64,000 nt of DNA, from positions 88,907-152,906 of the forward strand of contig CAZOYW010000001.1 of NCBI GenBank assembly GCA_964584165.1. Reading direction: 5' to 3'. Positions 33,351-42,140 of this stretch are shown piece after piece. Position 1 is the stretch's first letter, and each line of letters opens with the position of its first letter. The stretch is from CAZKCI01 sp964584165. GTDB lineage: Bacteria > Auribacterota > Erginobacteria > Erginobacterales > CAZKCI01. The position numbers and the translations under genes were made by a program. Below the pieces are notes generated by a model. That model ran no database searches. It saw nothing but the letters and a program-made list of their open reading frames with translations, and was not told the origin of the DNA.

Positions 33351-33368
33351 AGCGGCGATTTCCGCGCA

Positions 33369-33635
33369 TCAACGATGAAGATCGGCTTGGGCGGCGGACA
33401 GATCAATGTTCACCCATCCCGGTCTGATTCGTGGGCCACACCCGAAATGCAGGCGCAAGTTTTCCTGTCGGTCATAACGACGAGCATACCTGATATTGCG
33501 ACGGTGGATGCGGCATATCTGCGCTTCCCGCCAAAGGTTTCGCAATGCTTTACGAAATCCGCAGGTCGTATACATTTTGATTATTCTGATTATTGTTTTC
33601 ACCTCTTCCTTGAAAGTAGCAATAAATTGGATCAT
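33369..33635 (-). pseudogene. Truncated class I SAM methyltransferase
   Basis: 88 residues. LRLHFGCGPRIRPGWVNIDL is a complete SAM motif I plus the acidic strand-2 end, but the frame stops a few residues later, while relatives continue for over 100 residues. The SGNH gene follows within 20 bp, so the catalytic part was probably deleted. It may be translated, but is unlikely to methylate. Confidence 0.7.
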
Positions 33636-34628
33636 TTATGGTGTTCCGATAATGGTTACCTCTTCCGTTTCGCTCAACCATGTATAGAAATAGCTCGCAT
33701 TCTTGCCGTATGAGTTGTCAAGGATCGTAACCGGCATGTCGAGCAAGATGGCAAGAATGCCCCCATGGAGTCGAGTGGTGTAGATGTTCCGATAACGGCT
33801 AAGAAAATGCACGCCTTCTCGAATCAGATGCACACGGCACCGATTGTGATAATACCAGTCGCTCAGCTTCAGTAAGATTCTTGACAATTTCGACGCCCCT
33901 CTATACTGGCTATGATCGCGCACCGAATCTGCAATCTGGCATAAACTGCGATATCGATTCCAACAAGGCGGCGTGCTTTCCATGCTCGGCCAATCCCGGA
34001 CATCTGCCGCATTCAGTATCTCTATCGGCGAATAGGGCGCAGCCGCAGCCAGCTCTTTGTCTGTTCTCTTGAGAAAGAGCGTCCCCTCGCCCCCTCCCTG
34101 AACATATCGATTCAACTTGGCCGGATTGATACAGAAAGCCATGTCCGGGACAAGCAGAATCCGATTGCGGAAATGCTTGCGCAGAATATCGAACGATATC
34201 GAGTCTCGGGCGCAGATGGTAAGTTCAGGATGCTGCGCTAGAGCTTCCGCGTCGCTCTCCAGCAAGGCGGCATCCTCATACCAGCAGGTTACGGGCAATA
34301 TGACAATAGGATTGCTCCCATATCGTCGGATAATGCTCAAGCGATCTTCTTGTATAAATCGCCACAAGTCGCCGAAATTTCCTCCCCCTTGCAGCAAGAT
34401 GAGCGTGTCCTGGCGGATAGTCTCCAAATCCCTATAGCGATGCCCCGCATTTACGCATGCGAAACGCTTGCTCCCGAGATATTCCCTTTCACCTTCCCAT
34501 ATTAATATATCGCCGACATTTAAATAATATGGCAATCCCAACAATGCGTAATCCCGATCGATCAAACCGTCAAGTTGTGCGGCGATATGCCGGCGCAATT
34601 GCGCGGTTTTCGCGGGGCGAGTCATCAT
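33636..34628 (-). CDS. Polysaccharide pyruvyl transferase family protein
   Basis: 330 residues. NVGDILIWEGEREYL near residue 37 and ILLQGGGNFGDLWRF near 77 are the glycine-rich motifs of the CsaB/WcaK/ExoV family. TTRLHGGILAILLDMPVTILDNSYGKN near 285 is its RLHG signature. Such enzymes add a pyruvate ketal to sugars from phosphoenolpyruvate. Adjacent genes encode glycosyltransferases and methyltransferases, consistent with glycan decoration. Confidence 0.88.
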   Translation of the reverse strand: MMTRPAKTAQLRRHIAAQLDGLIDRDYALLGLPYYLNVGDILIWEGEREYLGSKRFACVNAGHRYRDLETIRQDTLILLQGGGNFGDLWRFIQEDRLSIIRRYGSNPIVILPVTCWYEDAALLESDAEALAQHPELTICARDSISFDILRKHFRNRILLVPDMAFCINPAKLNRYVQGGGEGTLFLKRTDKELAAAAPYSPIEILNAADVRDWPSMESTPPCWNRYRSLCQIADSVRDHSQYRGASKLSRILLKLSDWYYHNRCRVHLIREGVHFLSRYRNIYTTRLHGGILAILLDMPVTILDNSYGKNASYFYTWLSETEEVTIIGTP

Positions 34629-34647
34629 GGGCCGTTTGACCCATCGG

Positions 34648-35727
34648 CTAGCTCTTCAACAGCGATCGACATTTGGAATACACGCCGCTTTTTCGCCAGG
34701 CATTGCGCATCTCGCATCGCTGGCGTTCCATCCAGTTGGCCGCCGGGTTTTCATCCGCCAGTCGTCCGCGGAGAAAGACCTTCATGGCAGGTCTAAGCCA
34801 TTCTGATCCATCGTTGCAGATCCGGTTCCTCATCTCCGCGAACCTGGGGCAGGCCACCGACGGAATGACCCCCAGCGTCATAAAGGCATGCGCATTATAG
34901 CAATGCGGCTGTTGACAGTGAGGCCCCAGGGGGGTGAAGCGTATGGGACTTTTCACGTCTTCAAATATATTCTGCAGCTTGCTTCCGCTATAGCATTGCT
35001 TCAACTGACCCGTTACCAAATCCAGAACACCAGACCAAAGGCCCGCGTAGCAGAATTCGTTCCTCTTCTGGCCGAACACCCTCATCTTGAACTCGAATAG
35101 ATCGGACTGGAACCTGCTCCAGATGCTTTCGTAGACGGCCCGGGGATAGCTGGTCAAGATAGGCAACACCGGATCTCTTTCGTCGCGCGCTACCGTGACA
35201 TGGCAGACCGCCCCAATCCGCTTTTTGCATAACAGGATGATATCTTCAATATGCGGGACCAAATCATCGCAGGGAGTCAATTCCACCGAAATCGATGCCC
35301 CCGCGCGTCTCATCTTCCATACATTGCTGAAAAATGCGTCTATCCAGCCCTTCCGCATTAGCTCCGAATAATGGAAGGAAAACTTGATGAGTAGCCGCTC
35401 GAGGCAATCTTCGGATATTTTCGCGATTTCGTCGAATCTCTTCGATATTGTTCCGTTGGTTACGACCATGACATAATGCCCGCATTCCAGCAGGCTCCGG
35501 ATTATCCCCACAATCTCCGGCGGAAGCAGCGTCTCCCCTTCTCCGCAAATGTTAATCAAGCTCACGCCTCCGAGGCGTTTGATCGACAATGCTCGTCCGA
35601 TGCGGCCGGGGTCGTGCTTGAATGAGGGCAATCTATCCCCCCAGCTCGCGGTATGGGTGATATAGCAATATCCACACCGCAAGTTGCAAGTCCGGAACGG
35701 GATGACGCAATCTATAAAGCGCTTCAT
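34648..35727 (-). CDS. Radical SAM protein
   Basis: 359 residues. FRTCNLRCGYCYIT near residue 12 gives the CxxxCxxC cluster motif (C14, C18, C21) and INICGEGETLLPP the SAM-binding GE motif. Further Cys residues around 224-285 (QCYSG, HCQQPHC, SVACPRF) suggest an auxiliary iron-sulfur cluster. The substrate is unknown. It sits between methyltransferase and pyruvyltransferase genes, so it may help modify the glycan. Confidence 0.85.
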   Translation of the reverse strand: MKRFIDCVIPFRTCNLRCGYCYITHTASWGDRLPSFKHDPGRIGRALSIKRLGGVSLINICGEGETLLPPEIVGIIRSLLECGHYVMVVTNGTISKRFDEIAKISEDCLERLLIKFSFHYSELMRKGWIDAFFSNVWKMRRAGASISVELTPCDDLVPHIEDIILLCKKRIGAVCHVTVARDERDPVLPILTSYPRAVYESIWSRFQSDLFEFKMRVFGQKRNEFCYAGLWSGVLDLVTGQLKQCYSGSKLQNIFEDVKSPIRFTPLGPHCQQPHCYNAHAFMTLGVIPSVACPRFAEMRNRICNDGSEWLRPAMKVFLRGRLADENPAANWMERQRCEMRNAWRKSGVYSKCRSLLKS

Positions 35728-35771
35728 GGCATTCTTCTATCATCTCACGCCGAGGCGGCGGGCGGACGATA

Positions 35772-36581
35772 TTATGCCCGCGATGCCATTTTCCTGGCAA
35801 CCAGAAGGCCCTTCACTTGATAAATATCCGCAAAGCGTCCAGAATTGATCACAAATTCGTTTACCGCCTGCACAACCCCCGGAAAACTCGATGAGTAGTC
35901 ATGAAAGCACATGAAACCGTTCTCTACAATCATATCGGCGAGAGCAAGAATATCCTTTTTTACGCCGTCGTAGGTATGATCACCATCGATAAAGGCCATC
36001 CGCACAGGTGCTTTAAGTTCCCGAGCGCATTGATAGGAATTCCCCTTGAATGCCACGATCAAATCGTCCAGTCCCACCTTCCGCACGATATCCCGGAATA
36101 TTTCAAGCGTGCTGCTATAAGCGTGGTCGCCATAGAAGAATAATGCTCGTTCCTTGAAGATGGACTCTTCAAGATAATAATCCGAACCGCGAATGTGATA
36201 TAAACCATCTTCTCCCAAGAACCAATCGGAGGCCTTCGGGAACATGTCGACAGCATAGATCCCTTTCTTCCTGGAAATGAGTGATCCCAGCGCCAAGTAG
36301 GACGTTGAACGTCCAAGGTAGCTTCCTACTTCCACGATCATGTTGTCCGTAGGGGCATCCATCGACAGCATAAAGAGCGCGAAACCCTCCAGTGGATGCA
36401 GAATCCCGGGGATTTTTTCGATACATTGGACGCATCGATCTATGCTGAAGAACAATCCTTGGCCACCACGAGGAAGTCTCTCGATCTCCGCATTTATATA
36501 GGCCTTTGCCGTTCTGGGTCGAGACCCGGCCGGCGGCTCTTTGCGCCTGATCGCATTCTTCAACCATGCACGCATTTTCAT
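35772..36581 (-). CDS. Class I SAM-dependent methyltransferase (Methyltransf_24-like)
   Basis: 269 residues. MIVEVGSYLGRSTSYLALG is SAM motif I, IYAVDMFP the acidic strand end and MAFIDGDHTYDGVKKDI the IDGDH motif. CFHDYSSSFPGVVQAVNEF is a conserved downstream segment shared with the enzyme encoded at 16816-17475. Probably a sugar O-methyltransferase. It is encoded right after the ABC exporter genes in the same operon. Confidence 0.85.
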   Translation of the reverse strand: MKMRAWLKNAIRRKEPPAGSRPRTAKAYINAEIERLPRGGQGLFFSIDRCVQCIEKIPGILHPLEGFALFMLSMDAPTDNMIVEVGSYLGRSTSYLALGSLISRKKGIYAVDMFPKASDWFLGEDGLYHIRGSDYYLEESIFKERALFFYGDHAYSSTLEIFRDIVRKVGLDDLIVAFKGNSYQCARELKAPVRMAFIDGDHTYDGVKKDILALADMIVENGFMCFHDYSSSFPGVVQAVNEFVINSGRFADIYQVKGLLVARKMASRA

Positions 36582-36648
36582 GTTCTCACGTTAGTTTCGG
36601 TTTACACGTCGGGCTCGATCATCCTGAGCGTATTGCGCGCCGCAGAAG

Positions 36649-37866
36649 TCATGAGCTTTTCTCCAAGAGCATTTGAGCTCCCCTGGCGATATGCCCCCAA
36701 TGTACTGTATGCGACATCACGCGGAACCGGCCTTGCCCCTGAATACGGACAAGCCTCATAAGAGAATTGGAATCTTCCGCGCTAATCACCAGACAATACT
36801 TGCCGACGTTGAGATCTATCCCCCCAAGATGGATGCAAGCATGATAAGAGCCCGGGGATATTGCCCGATCGAAGACACCATCTTCGGAAGGAACGAGCGC
36901 CACAATGGGATCCAATCCTTGATTTAAAATATGAATTGACAAGCGCACAGACCGGCAATGGGGATCTATCATCTCGAGATCGAATTGGACGCTTAGTTCC
37001 TCGCCCTGCACGACCGTCCCTTCTTCTTCGCCCCGCCAGGATCGGTCCTTGGTATGCAGACGAATGTTGTCGATGACCGCTCCGCCTGTCCCCGCTACCG
37101 ACGTTTCTGTTGGGTACTGCGAGAGATAATGGTCAATCCCCTCCGCGACCGACAACGTGTCGCATAATAACGAACCTTTCTCCATCACCGCGATTCGCGT
37201 GCAGAATTGCGAGACGAACTGCAAGGAATGCGACACGAATACCACGGCGGTATCGTTCATGATCTTGCGGACGCTATTGAGGCATTTGATCCTAAAACCC
37301 ATGTCCCCTACCGCCAGGACCTCATCGAGCAAAAGAAGATCCGGATTCAAGGCCGTCGCCACCGAAAAACCCAGCCTGACTTTCATTCCTGAGCTGTAGC
37401 TCTGAACTGGGGTGTCAATGAAATCCCAAAGCTCGGCGAAATCAACGATCTCTCTGAATTTGGCGTCGATTTCCCTCTTCTTGAGGCCAAGCACGGCCCC
37501 GTTGACATAGACATTCTCCCGGCCGGTCAAAACCGGATTAAATCCAGCCCCTAACGATATCAATGCCGCTACCCGACCGCGTACTGTTATCCTGCCGGCA
37601 TCCGGCTTGATCAGGTTATTAAGTATCTTCAATAGCGTGGTCTTCCCCGCGCCATTCCTGCCGATCAATCCCAATACTTCCCCCCTTTTTAACTCGAACG
37701 ATATTCCATCCAGCGCCCAGAATTCCTTGGGGCGCAATGCCGTCATCTTCGCGCGCCCCGTGATTTCACGGCCGATGTCGCACATGCCATACCAGAGGGA
37801 CTTCTTCAAGTCCCGGCAGAATTTTTTTCGAACACCTTCGGCTATAACCAATACGTCGCTATTCAT
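36649..37866 (-). CDS. ABC exporter ATP-binding subunit with Wzt-like C-terminal domain
   Basis: 405 residues. GRNGAGKTT (69-77) is the Walker A, SSGMK near 178 the signature and LLLLDEVLAVGD near 195 the Walker B. Residues about 265-405 form an added beta-rich domain as in Wzt/TagH, which recognises the non-reducing end of a finished polysaccharide. With the permease 7 bp upstream it exports a lipid-linked glycan across the inner membrane. That points to an ABC-dependent O-antigen-like pathway. Confidence 0.92.
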   Translation of the reverse strand: MNSDVLVIAEGVRKKFCRDLKKSLWYGMCDIGREITGRAKMTALRPKEFWALDGISFELKRGEVLGLIGRNGAGKTTLLKILNNLIKPDAGRITVRGRVAALISLGAGFNPVLTGRENVYVNGAVLGLKKREIDAKFREIVDFAELWDFIDTPVQSYSSGMKVRLGFSVATALNPDLLLLDEVLAVGDMGFRIKCLNSVRKIMNDTAVVFVSHSLQFVSQFCTRIAVMEKGSLLCDTLSVAEGIDHYLSQYPTETSVAGTGGAVIDNIRLHTKDRSWRGEEEGTVVQGEELSVQFDLEMIDPHCRSVRLSIHILNQGLDPIVALVPSEDGVFDRAISPGSYHACIHLGGIDLNVGKYCLVISAEDSNSLMRLVRIQGQGRFRVMSHTVHWGHIARGAQMLLEKSS

Positions 37867-37873
37867 AACGCAT

Positions 37874-38758
37874 CTACTCGCTGATTCGCTCGATAAGATG
37901 AGGAAACGCCAGCTTGTACAATATCCAGCCGGTCAACATCAGCCCGAAGGTTATACCGCCGACCCATGAGAATGCGGTCAGCTGCGTCAAATGGCCCCCA
38001 ATCATCATTTCTCTCGCGGTAATCAGAAGGGGGGTGATCGGATTCAAGCGCATAATCCCCGGGGCATGCCCGGCGGCGGAAGGGGGATAGACTACGGGCG
38101 TCAGCAACATCCACATGGTAGTGACGATCGGCAGCCCTTTTTCAACGTCCCTGTAAAGCACACCGATGGGGATCAAGAGAATGCCCAGCATAAAGCCAAG
38201 CGCCATCAACGCACAGATCCCAATCGGAGCTAGAATAACGGTAGAGGGAACCGGGATCCGGTACAAGATATAGACAATCACCATTAAAACCAACCGAACG
38301 ATAAAATTGAAGATTACTTCGCCCGCCCCCGCGAGCAGAAGAGCTTCTCTGGGGAAATTAATCTTGACGATGAAGGACATGGATTGATTCATCACCTGCA
38401 ACGGCGCCCGCAAAGCGTCGGCAAAGCATTGCCAGAGCAAAGTGCCGATCATGACATAGGCAGGATAAGGGATGCCCGTGCCCGCGACCGCTAGGATATT
38501 TTGGGAATTCAATAACACGAAGGTAAGCGTGGTCACGATCGGCGGCAGGAAGGCCCAGATATACCCAAATATCGTCTGCCGATACAAGGCGCTGATATTT
38601 CTCACCAAAAGCCGCCAGGCCAGTTCGCGCGACGCGAGGAGATCGCGCCACATGCTACGCAGCAATTGCCGGGGATGAAGCAGGCGCGATTCCGGAGAGT
38701 ATACCGCTACCGGCAACCCCCGGTCATTATCTCCGTGATTTTTTTCAGCATTATTCAT
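37874..38758 (-). CDS. ABC-2 type polysaccharide exporter permease (Wzm/TagG-like)
   Basis: 294 residues from the ATG at 38758. Six membrane segments are visible after a basic N-terminal stretch (WRLLVRNISALYRQTIFGY, typical of Wzm). The QSMSFIVKINFPRE segment matches the cytoplasmic coupling region of the family. It forms the channel partner of the ATP-binding protein encoded immediately downstream. It is preceded by a GbsR/MarR-type regulator gene with 4 bp spacing. Confidence 0.9.
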   Translation of the reverse strand: MNNAEKNHGDNDRGLPVAVYSPESRLLHPRQLLRSMWRDLLASRELAWRLLVRNISALYRQTIFGYIWAFLPPIVTTLTFVLLNSQNILAVAGTGIPYPAYVMIGTLLWQCFADALRAPLQVMNQSMSFIVKINFPREALLLAGAGEVIFNFIVRLVLMVIVYILYRIPVPSTVILAPIGICALMALGFMLGILLIPIGVLYRDVEKGLPIVTTMWMLLTPVVYPPSAAGHAPGIMRLNPITPLLITAREMMIGGHLTQLTAFSWVGGITFGLMLTGWILYKLAFPHLIERISE

Positions 38759-38762
38759 GGCG

Positions 38763-39254
38763 TCAAAATCCCGACAGTTTAAATATCGGAGAGATTGTTT
38801 TTCGCGCCTTTTCGAGCAGATTGATCCTTTCCAGAATAAAGGCGGCAGCTTGTTCCTCATTTTTCTCCACGCGCTGAGCCGGGGATCCCGCCAGAAGCCG
38901 TCTCGACTCTTCGAGGGTGACCAGCGATGAATTCCACTTGCGCGCAAGATAAGGCATCACGCCTTCCTTCAGGATTCTCTGAAAATCTACTTCGGCTTCG
39001 TAGTAATCCTTTCGGTCGCCCTTAACCCAGACCTGGCGAACCGCCCCCCATTTTTCCAGCTCCCGGATATTCGTGCTGACGCTGCCCTTGCTAACCCCGA
39101 GTTCACCGGCCATAGCGTCGAGCGACATGGGAACCGGGCTGAAAAACAGCAAGGCATAGAGCTGGCCGATGATGCGCCCCAGGCCAAAACCCTGTGTGGT
39201 CCGACCCGCCGACTCGATAATGTTGTCGCGGGCCTGAAGGAGTTTCTTATCCAT
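38763..39254 (-). CDS. GbsR/MarR-family transcriptional regulator
   Basis: 163 residues from the ATG at 39254. A winged-helix segment covers about residues 25-85: LGRIIGQLYALLFFSPVPMSL leads into ELGVSKGSVSTNIRELEKWG (recognition helix), then a wing with GDRKDYYEAE. The family includes GbsR and OpuAR-type repressors. It is the first gene of the tight minus-strand operon to 27447, so it may control glycan export and assembly. Ligand unknown. Confidence 0.85.
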   Translation of the reverse strand: MDKKLLQARDNIIESAGRTTQGFGLGRIIGQLYALLFFSPVPMSLDAMAGELGVSKGSVSTNIRELEKWGAVRQVWVKGDRKDYYEAEVDFQRILKEGVMPYLARKWNSSLVTLEESRRLLAGSPAQRVEKNEEQAAAFILERINLLEKARKTISPIFKLSGF

Positions 39255-39255
39255 A

Positions 39256-39428
39256 GGCAATCAGGGTTCAGGATCGAACATAGGGCAGAGCGTTACAGAA
39301 AACCAGCAGAGCGCTTAGCGCATAGCGCCCTGGCGGCTTGGCCCCCAGCGTTCAATCTATACTGAACATACTACATGCTCAGAGAAGCGTCAAGGGAAAT
39401 ATTGCTCTCGGGAATATTGCTCTCGGCG
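39256..39428. repeat. Mixed repeats upstream of the regulator gene
   Basis: 39256-39275 has cagggttcagg; 39304-39345 carries one arm of the GCGC family ending gcgcatagcgccctggcggc, matching S23 element A; 39395-39428 has gaaatattgctctcggg repeated about twice in direct order. No gene was seen in 39255-39502. Confidence 0.8.
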
Positions 39429-39487
39429 GGGAAATCCGCAGCCAGGCACGGGGTCGAGGTATCCTGAACCCCATACCATCCTTTTCC

Positions 39488-39530
39488 TTCAGTCTTCAGT
39501 CTTCAGTCTTCAGCCTTCAGCCTGTCTTTC
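39488..39530. repeat. GGCTGAA-family heptamer array
   Basis: Five to six cttcagt/cttcagc units, giving the RLKAED tail and stop of the next gene. Confidence 0.9.
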
Positions 39531-41203
39531 TTGATGCGATAGACCTTGATCTCGGGGCCCGGGTGCCTTTCCGAAGGGGAAAATGTCTTGATCGGGATGC
39601 AGTTTGTGTCCACCCAGTCGTAGAATGCCTCGCGGTCGGCGACCAGATCCGGCAGCCTTTCCCTGGTCCTGTCTTGGACATAGCTCTCCGCGACGCCGGA
39701 GCTGAGGACAAAATACTCCACTCTTCCCTCGATCAGGGACTCGATCGGAACGGGGTGGCGGATATTGAGGTCATAAACCCGATACCAGGGTTTCGGGGGA
39801 TGCTCGATGAAATACTTGAGGGCTCGAGACCCGGAAGGGTCCGTCTGCATCCGCTTCGCGTATAGCGACCGCAGTTCCTCCTTGCTCATCCGGTAGATAT
39901 CGTAATCGATCACCGAGTACAGACGGATATTGGGACCGGCGTACCCCGTACTCTCCACGGCTACGCCCGCCCGGTCGGGGATGTTCGCGATGATCCAATC
40001 CTTGGCGAGGTCTATGGTCTGCAGACGATTCTGATCGATATCCCACCGCGCGATCGCCCCAATCCGGGGGGATACCAGGAGAAGCGCCGCCGCCATAACG
40101 ACCGATCCTCTCCGGAAGAAGAACGGCAACACCGAAACGATCGCCTCCAGAACGAATCCAGCCAGGAGAAAAAGCATCGGGAAAGCGGGAAGAATATAGC
40201 GGGTCGCGGTTAGCCGGCTTGCCCCCATGATCAGGAAAAAGGGAATCGGCATAAGCCCGATCGCGGCAAAGCTCGGTTTTTTAATCCGGGGCAAAGCCGC
40301 CAGAAATCCCGCCACGGCCATCAGGTAGAGCGGCCAGCCCATCGAATCGGGGATCAGATTGAGAAGATAAGTCCGCAGTGGGCTGCGAACCGCTCCTTCC
40401 GATGATGCAAAAGAAAGTGGCGCATTGGAAGTAAGCGGGACGGCGGTCATTGATAACCCGTCCAACAAGATCCGGGGCGCAAAAATAATATCCGGCGTAA
40501 AAATAAGACTAAATATGGCGAAGGCCGCCGCCAAAACCGCCCCCGCCTTCCAGAACATCCCCCTCTTCTTGTCCCAGAGTAAAAATATCCCAGCGGGGAT
40601 AGTGTAGGCTAAGTAGTAAACGCGGATGGATACGCCGGCGGCCAGGAACAATCCCGCCCAGACCATATCTCGGAATCGATGCGTGCGGACGAATTTCTCG
40701 ACAGATATCAAGGCCAGCAGGCCCCAGAGTAGGGCAAACGCTTGCCCCCGTGCAATCTGGGAAACCTGTATATGGGTTAGATTCAGAGCCAGGAACAGCG
40801 CCGCGGCGAGCCCGACCGTGCGGTTCCAGAGCCTCTTGCCCAGCAGGTAAAGGCAATAGACGCTGCCGATTCCGGCCAGGCTTTCCGCGATTCTCCCCGC
40901 CAGGTAAAGAACATGGGGATGCGTGTAATAGACCCCCATGAAGTCCGCCATCGATGACCACCAGCCTGCCAGCAGGCCCAGCGCGAATAGCCCGGAATAC
41001 CAGACGAACATCAGATAGGAATACACCCCGACAAACCAGTTGGGATAAAACTCACCTGCCCCTATCTTGAGAGAGCGATACAGCTGCCAGGCTTCGTCGG
41101 GGAAATGAAGGCTGCCTATCCCGGCCAGGCGCGTAATAGTCGCCGCGAGAAGAACCGCCCCCAGAAGAACCTTCCAGCCTATTTCCCGCCGTGTCCGACT
41201 CAT
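39503..41203 (-). CDS. GT39-type membrane glycosyltransferase
   Basis: 566 residues from the ATG at 41203. About ten membrane segments; after the first, GSLHFPDEAWQLYRSL gives the acidic (D/E) motif of PMT/ArnT-like enzymes. A periplasmic C-terminal domain of about 170 residues follows. It likely uses a polyprenyl-phosphate sugar to decorate the glycan or a protein. Five GT-C-like genes of this general type occur in the window. The final KAED is repeat-derived. Confidence 0.78.
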   Translation of the reverse strand: MSRTRREIGWKVLLGAVLLAATITRLAGIGSLHFPDEAWQLYRSLKIGAGEFYPNWFVGVYSYLMFVWYSGLFALGLLAGWWSSMADFMGVYYTHPHVLYLAGRIAESLAGIGSVYCLYLLGKRLWNRTVGLAAALFLALNLTHIQVSQIARGQAFALLWGLLALISVEKFVRTHRFRDMVWAGLFLAAGVSIRVYYLAYTIPAGIFLLWDKKRGMFWKAGAVLAAAFAIFSLIFTPDIIFAPRILLDGLSMTAVPLTSNAPLSFASSEGAVRSPLRTYLLNLIPDSMGWPLYLMAVAGFLAALPRIKKPSFAAIGLMPIPFFLIMGASRLTATRYILPAFPMLFLLAGFVLEAIVSVLPFFFRRGSVVMAAALLLVSPRIGAIARWDIDQNRLQTIDLAKDWIIANIPDRAGVAVESTGYAGPNIRLYSVIDYDIYRMSKEELRSLYAKRMQTDPSGSRALKYFIEHPPKPWYRVYDLNIRHPVPIESLIEGRVEYFVLSSGVAESYVQDRTRERLPDLVADREAFYDWVDTNCIPIKTFSPSERHPGPEIKVYRIKKDRLKAED

Positions 41204-41225
41204 GGCTGCCAGACCTCTCCCTGAG

Positions 41226-42080
41226 TTATTGGGGGCGATACCACCTCTGATAGAGCCGCCGCAACCAGCTATAGCCGGCGCCACCCTTAATTTTTATGAA
41301 TAGCTCCGGTCGCAGGCGGGCTTTCATTTCTGCCCGATGGATAAGATTGCTCACCCAGCCAAGTTTTCGAAGAATGAGAAGGTCGCGGCCAAAATATTTC
41401 CTGCGCTGCTGCACCAGCCTTTCTTCCCGACAATACGCGCCAAACAATTCGGAATCGATTAGATCATCAAAAAACGTTGACGCGGCGCGTCGGATCAGAA
41501 ATAACTGGTTGAAACAAAAAGCCCAAGGGATGATTTCGCGGTGTTCACTCATGAAACGACACACCCCTTCCGAAACGCCTGGGAATTCGGGATTGTAGTA
41601 ATCGTCTATCATGATTAGCCCTTGTTCGAGAAGCGCCCGTCGGGCCGTTGACAGGTCGCTGTAAGCCTCCTCGGCGGTATGTCCCCCGTCGATGACAAAG
41701 ATGCGGCATCTGTCGGTAGTCTCTTCAAGGGCAAGATCGGAGCTCGGCTTCTTGATCACCGTCAGGAACCCAAGGTCTTTGAAACATCTTCCCATGTTTC
41801 TCAGGAAATTCTTTTCCGAACCGAAGCCGGAGGTGGAAATATTGAACTGCTGGAGATCAAAGATATCATTCACAATCAAACGCTCGCCGGGCGCGAGCAA
41901 CATACCCAGCAAAACCGACGTCCGGCCGTGATGCACGCCGATCTCGCACAGATTCCCGGACACGCCCGCACGGCGCTGATGTTCACTGCAGCGATGCAGG
42001 AAGCCGGCAGCGTCGAGCGGCAACCAGCCTTCCAGCTTGGGCGCTATCCGCTTGTATCGGGAGAAGACGTCTGCATTCAT
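41226..42080 (-). CDS. Class I SAM-dependent methyltransferase (Methyltransf_24-like)
   Basis: 284 residues from the ATG at 42080; the ATG 12 bp upstream is inside repeat DNA. NLCEIGVHHGRTSVLLGMLL is SAM motif I, IVNDIFDL the acidic site and FVIDGGHTAEEAYSDL a variant IDGGH motif. IDDYYNPEFPGVSEGV is the conserved metal-side segment. It resembles the two others in the window (16816, 35772). Probably sugar methylation. A C-terminal basic stretch may attach it to membrane lipid. Confidence 0.82.
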   Translation of the reverse strand: MNADVFSRYKRIAPKLEGWLPLDAAGFLHRCSEHQRRAGVSGNLCEIGVHHGRTSVLLGMLLAPGERLIVNDIFDLQQFNISTSGFGSEKNFLRNMGRCFKDLGFLTVIKKPSSDLALEETTDRCRIFVIDGGHTAEEAYSDLSTARRALLEQGLIMIDDYYNPEFPGVSEGVCRFMSEHREIIPWAFCFNQLFLIRRAASTFFDDLIDSELFGAYCREERLVQQRRKYFGRDLLILRKLGWVSNLIHRAEMKARLRPELFIKIKGGAGYSWLRRLYQRWYRPQ

Positions 42081-42083
42081 GGC

Positions 42084-42140
42084 AATACGCATATCGCAAA
42101 GAGCATAGCGCCCCGGCCGGCCGGGCTTCGCGCTATGCTA
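42084..42140. repeat. Inverted GCGC heptamer pair
   Basis: catatcgcaaagagcatagc and gcgctatgc flank cccggccggccggg, between the methyltransferase and DUF362 genes. Confidence 0.85.
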
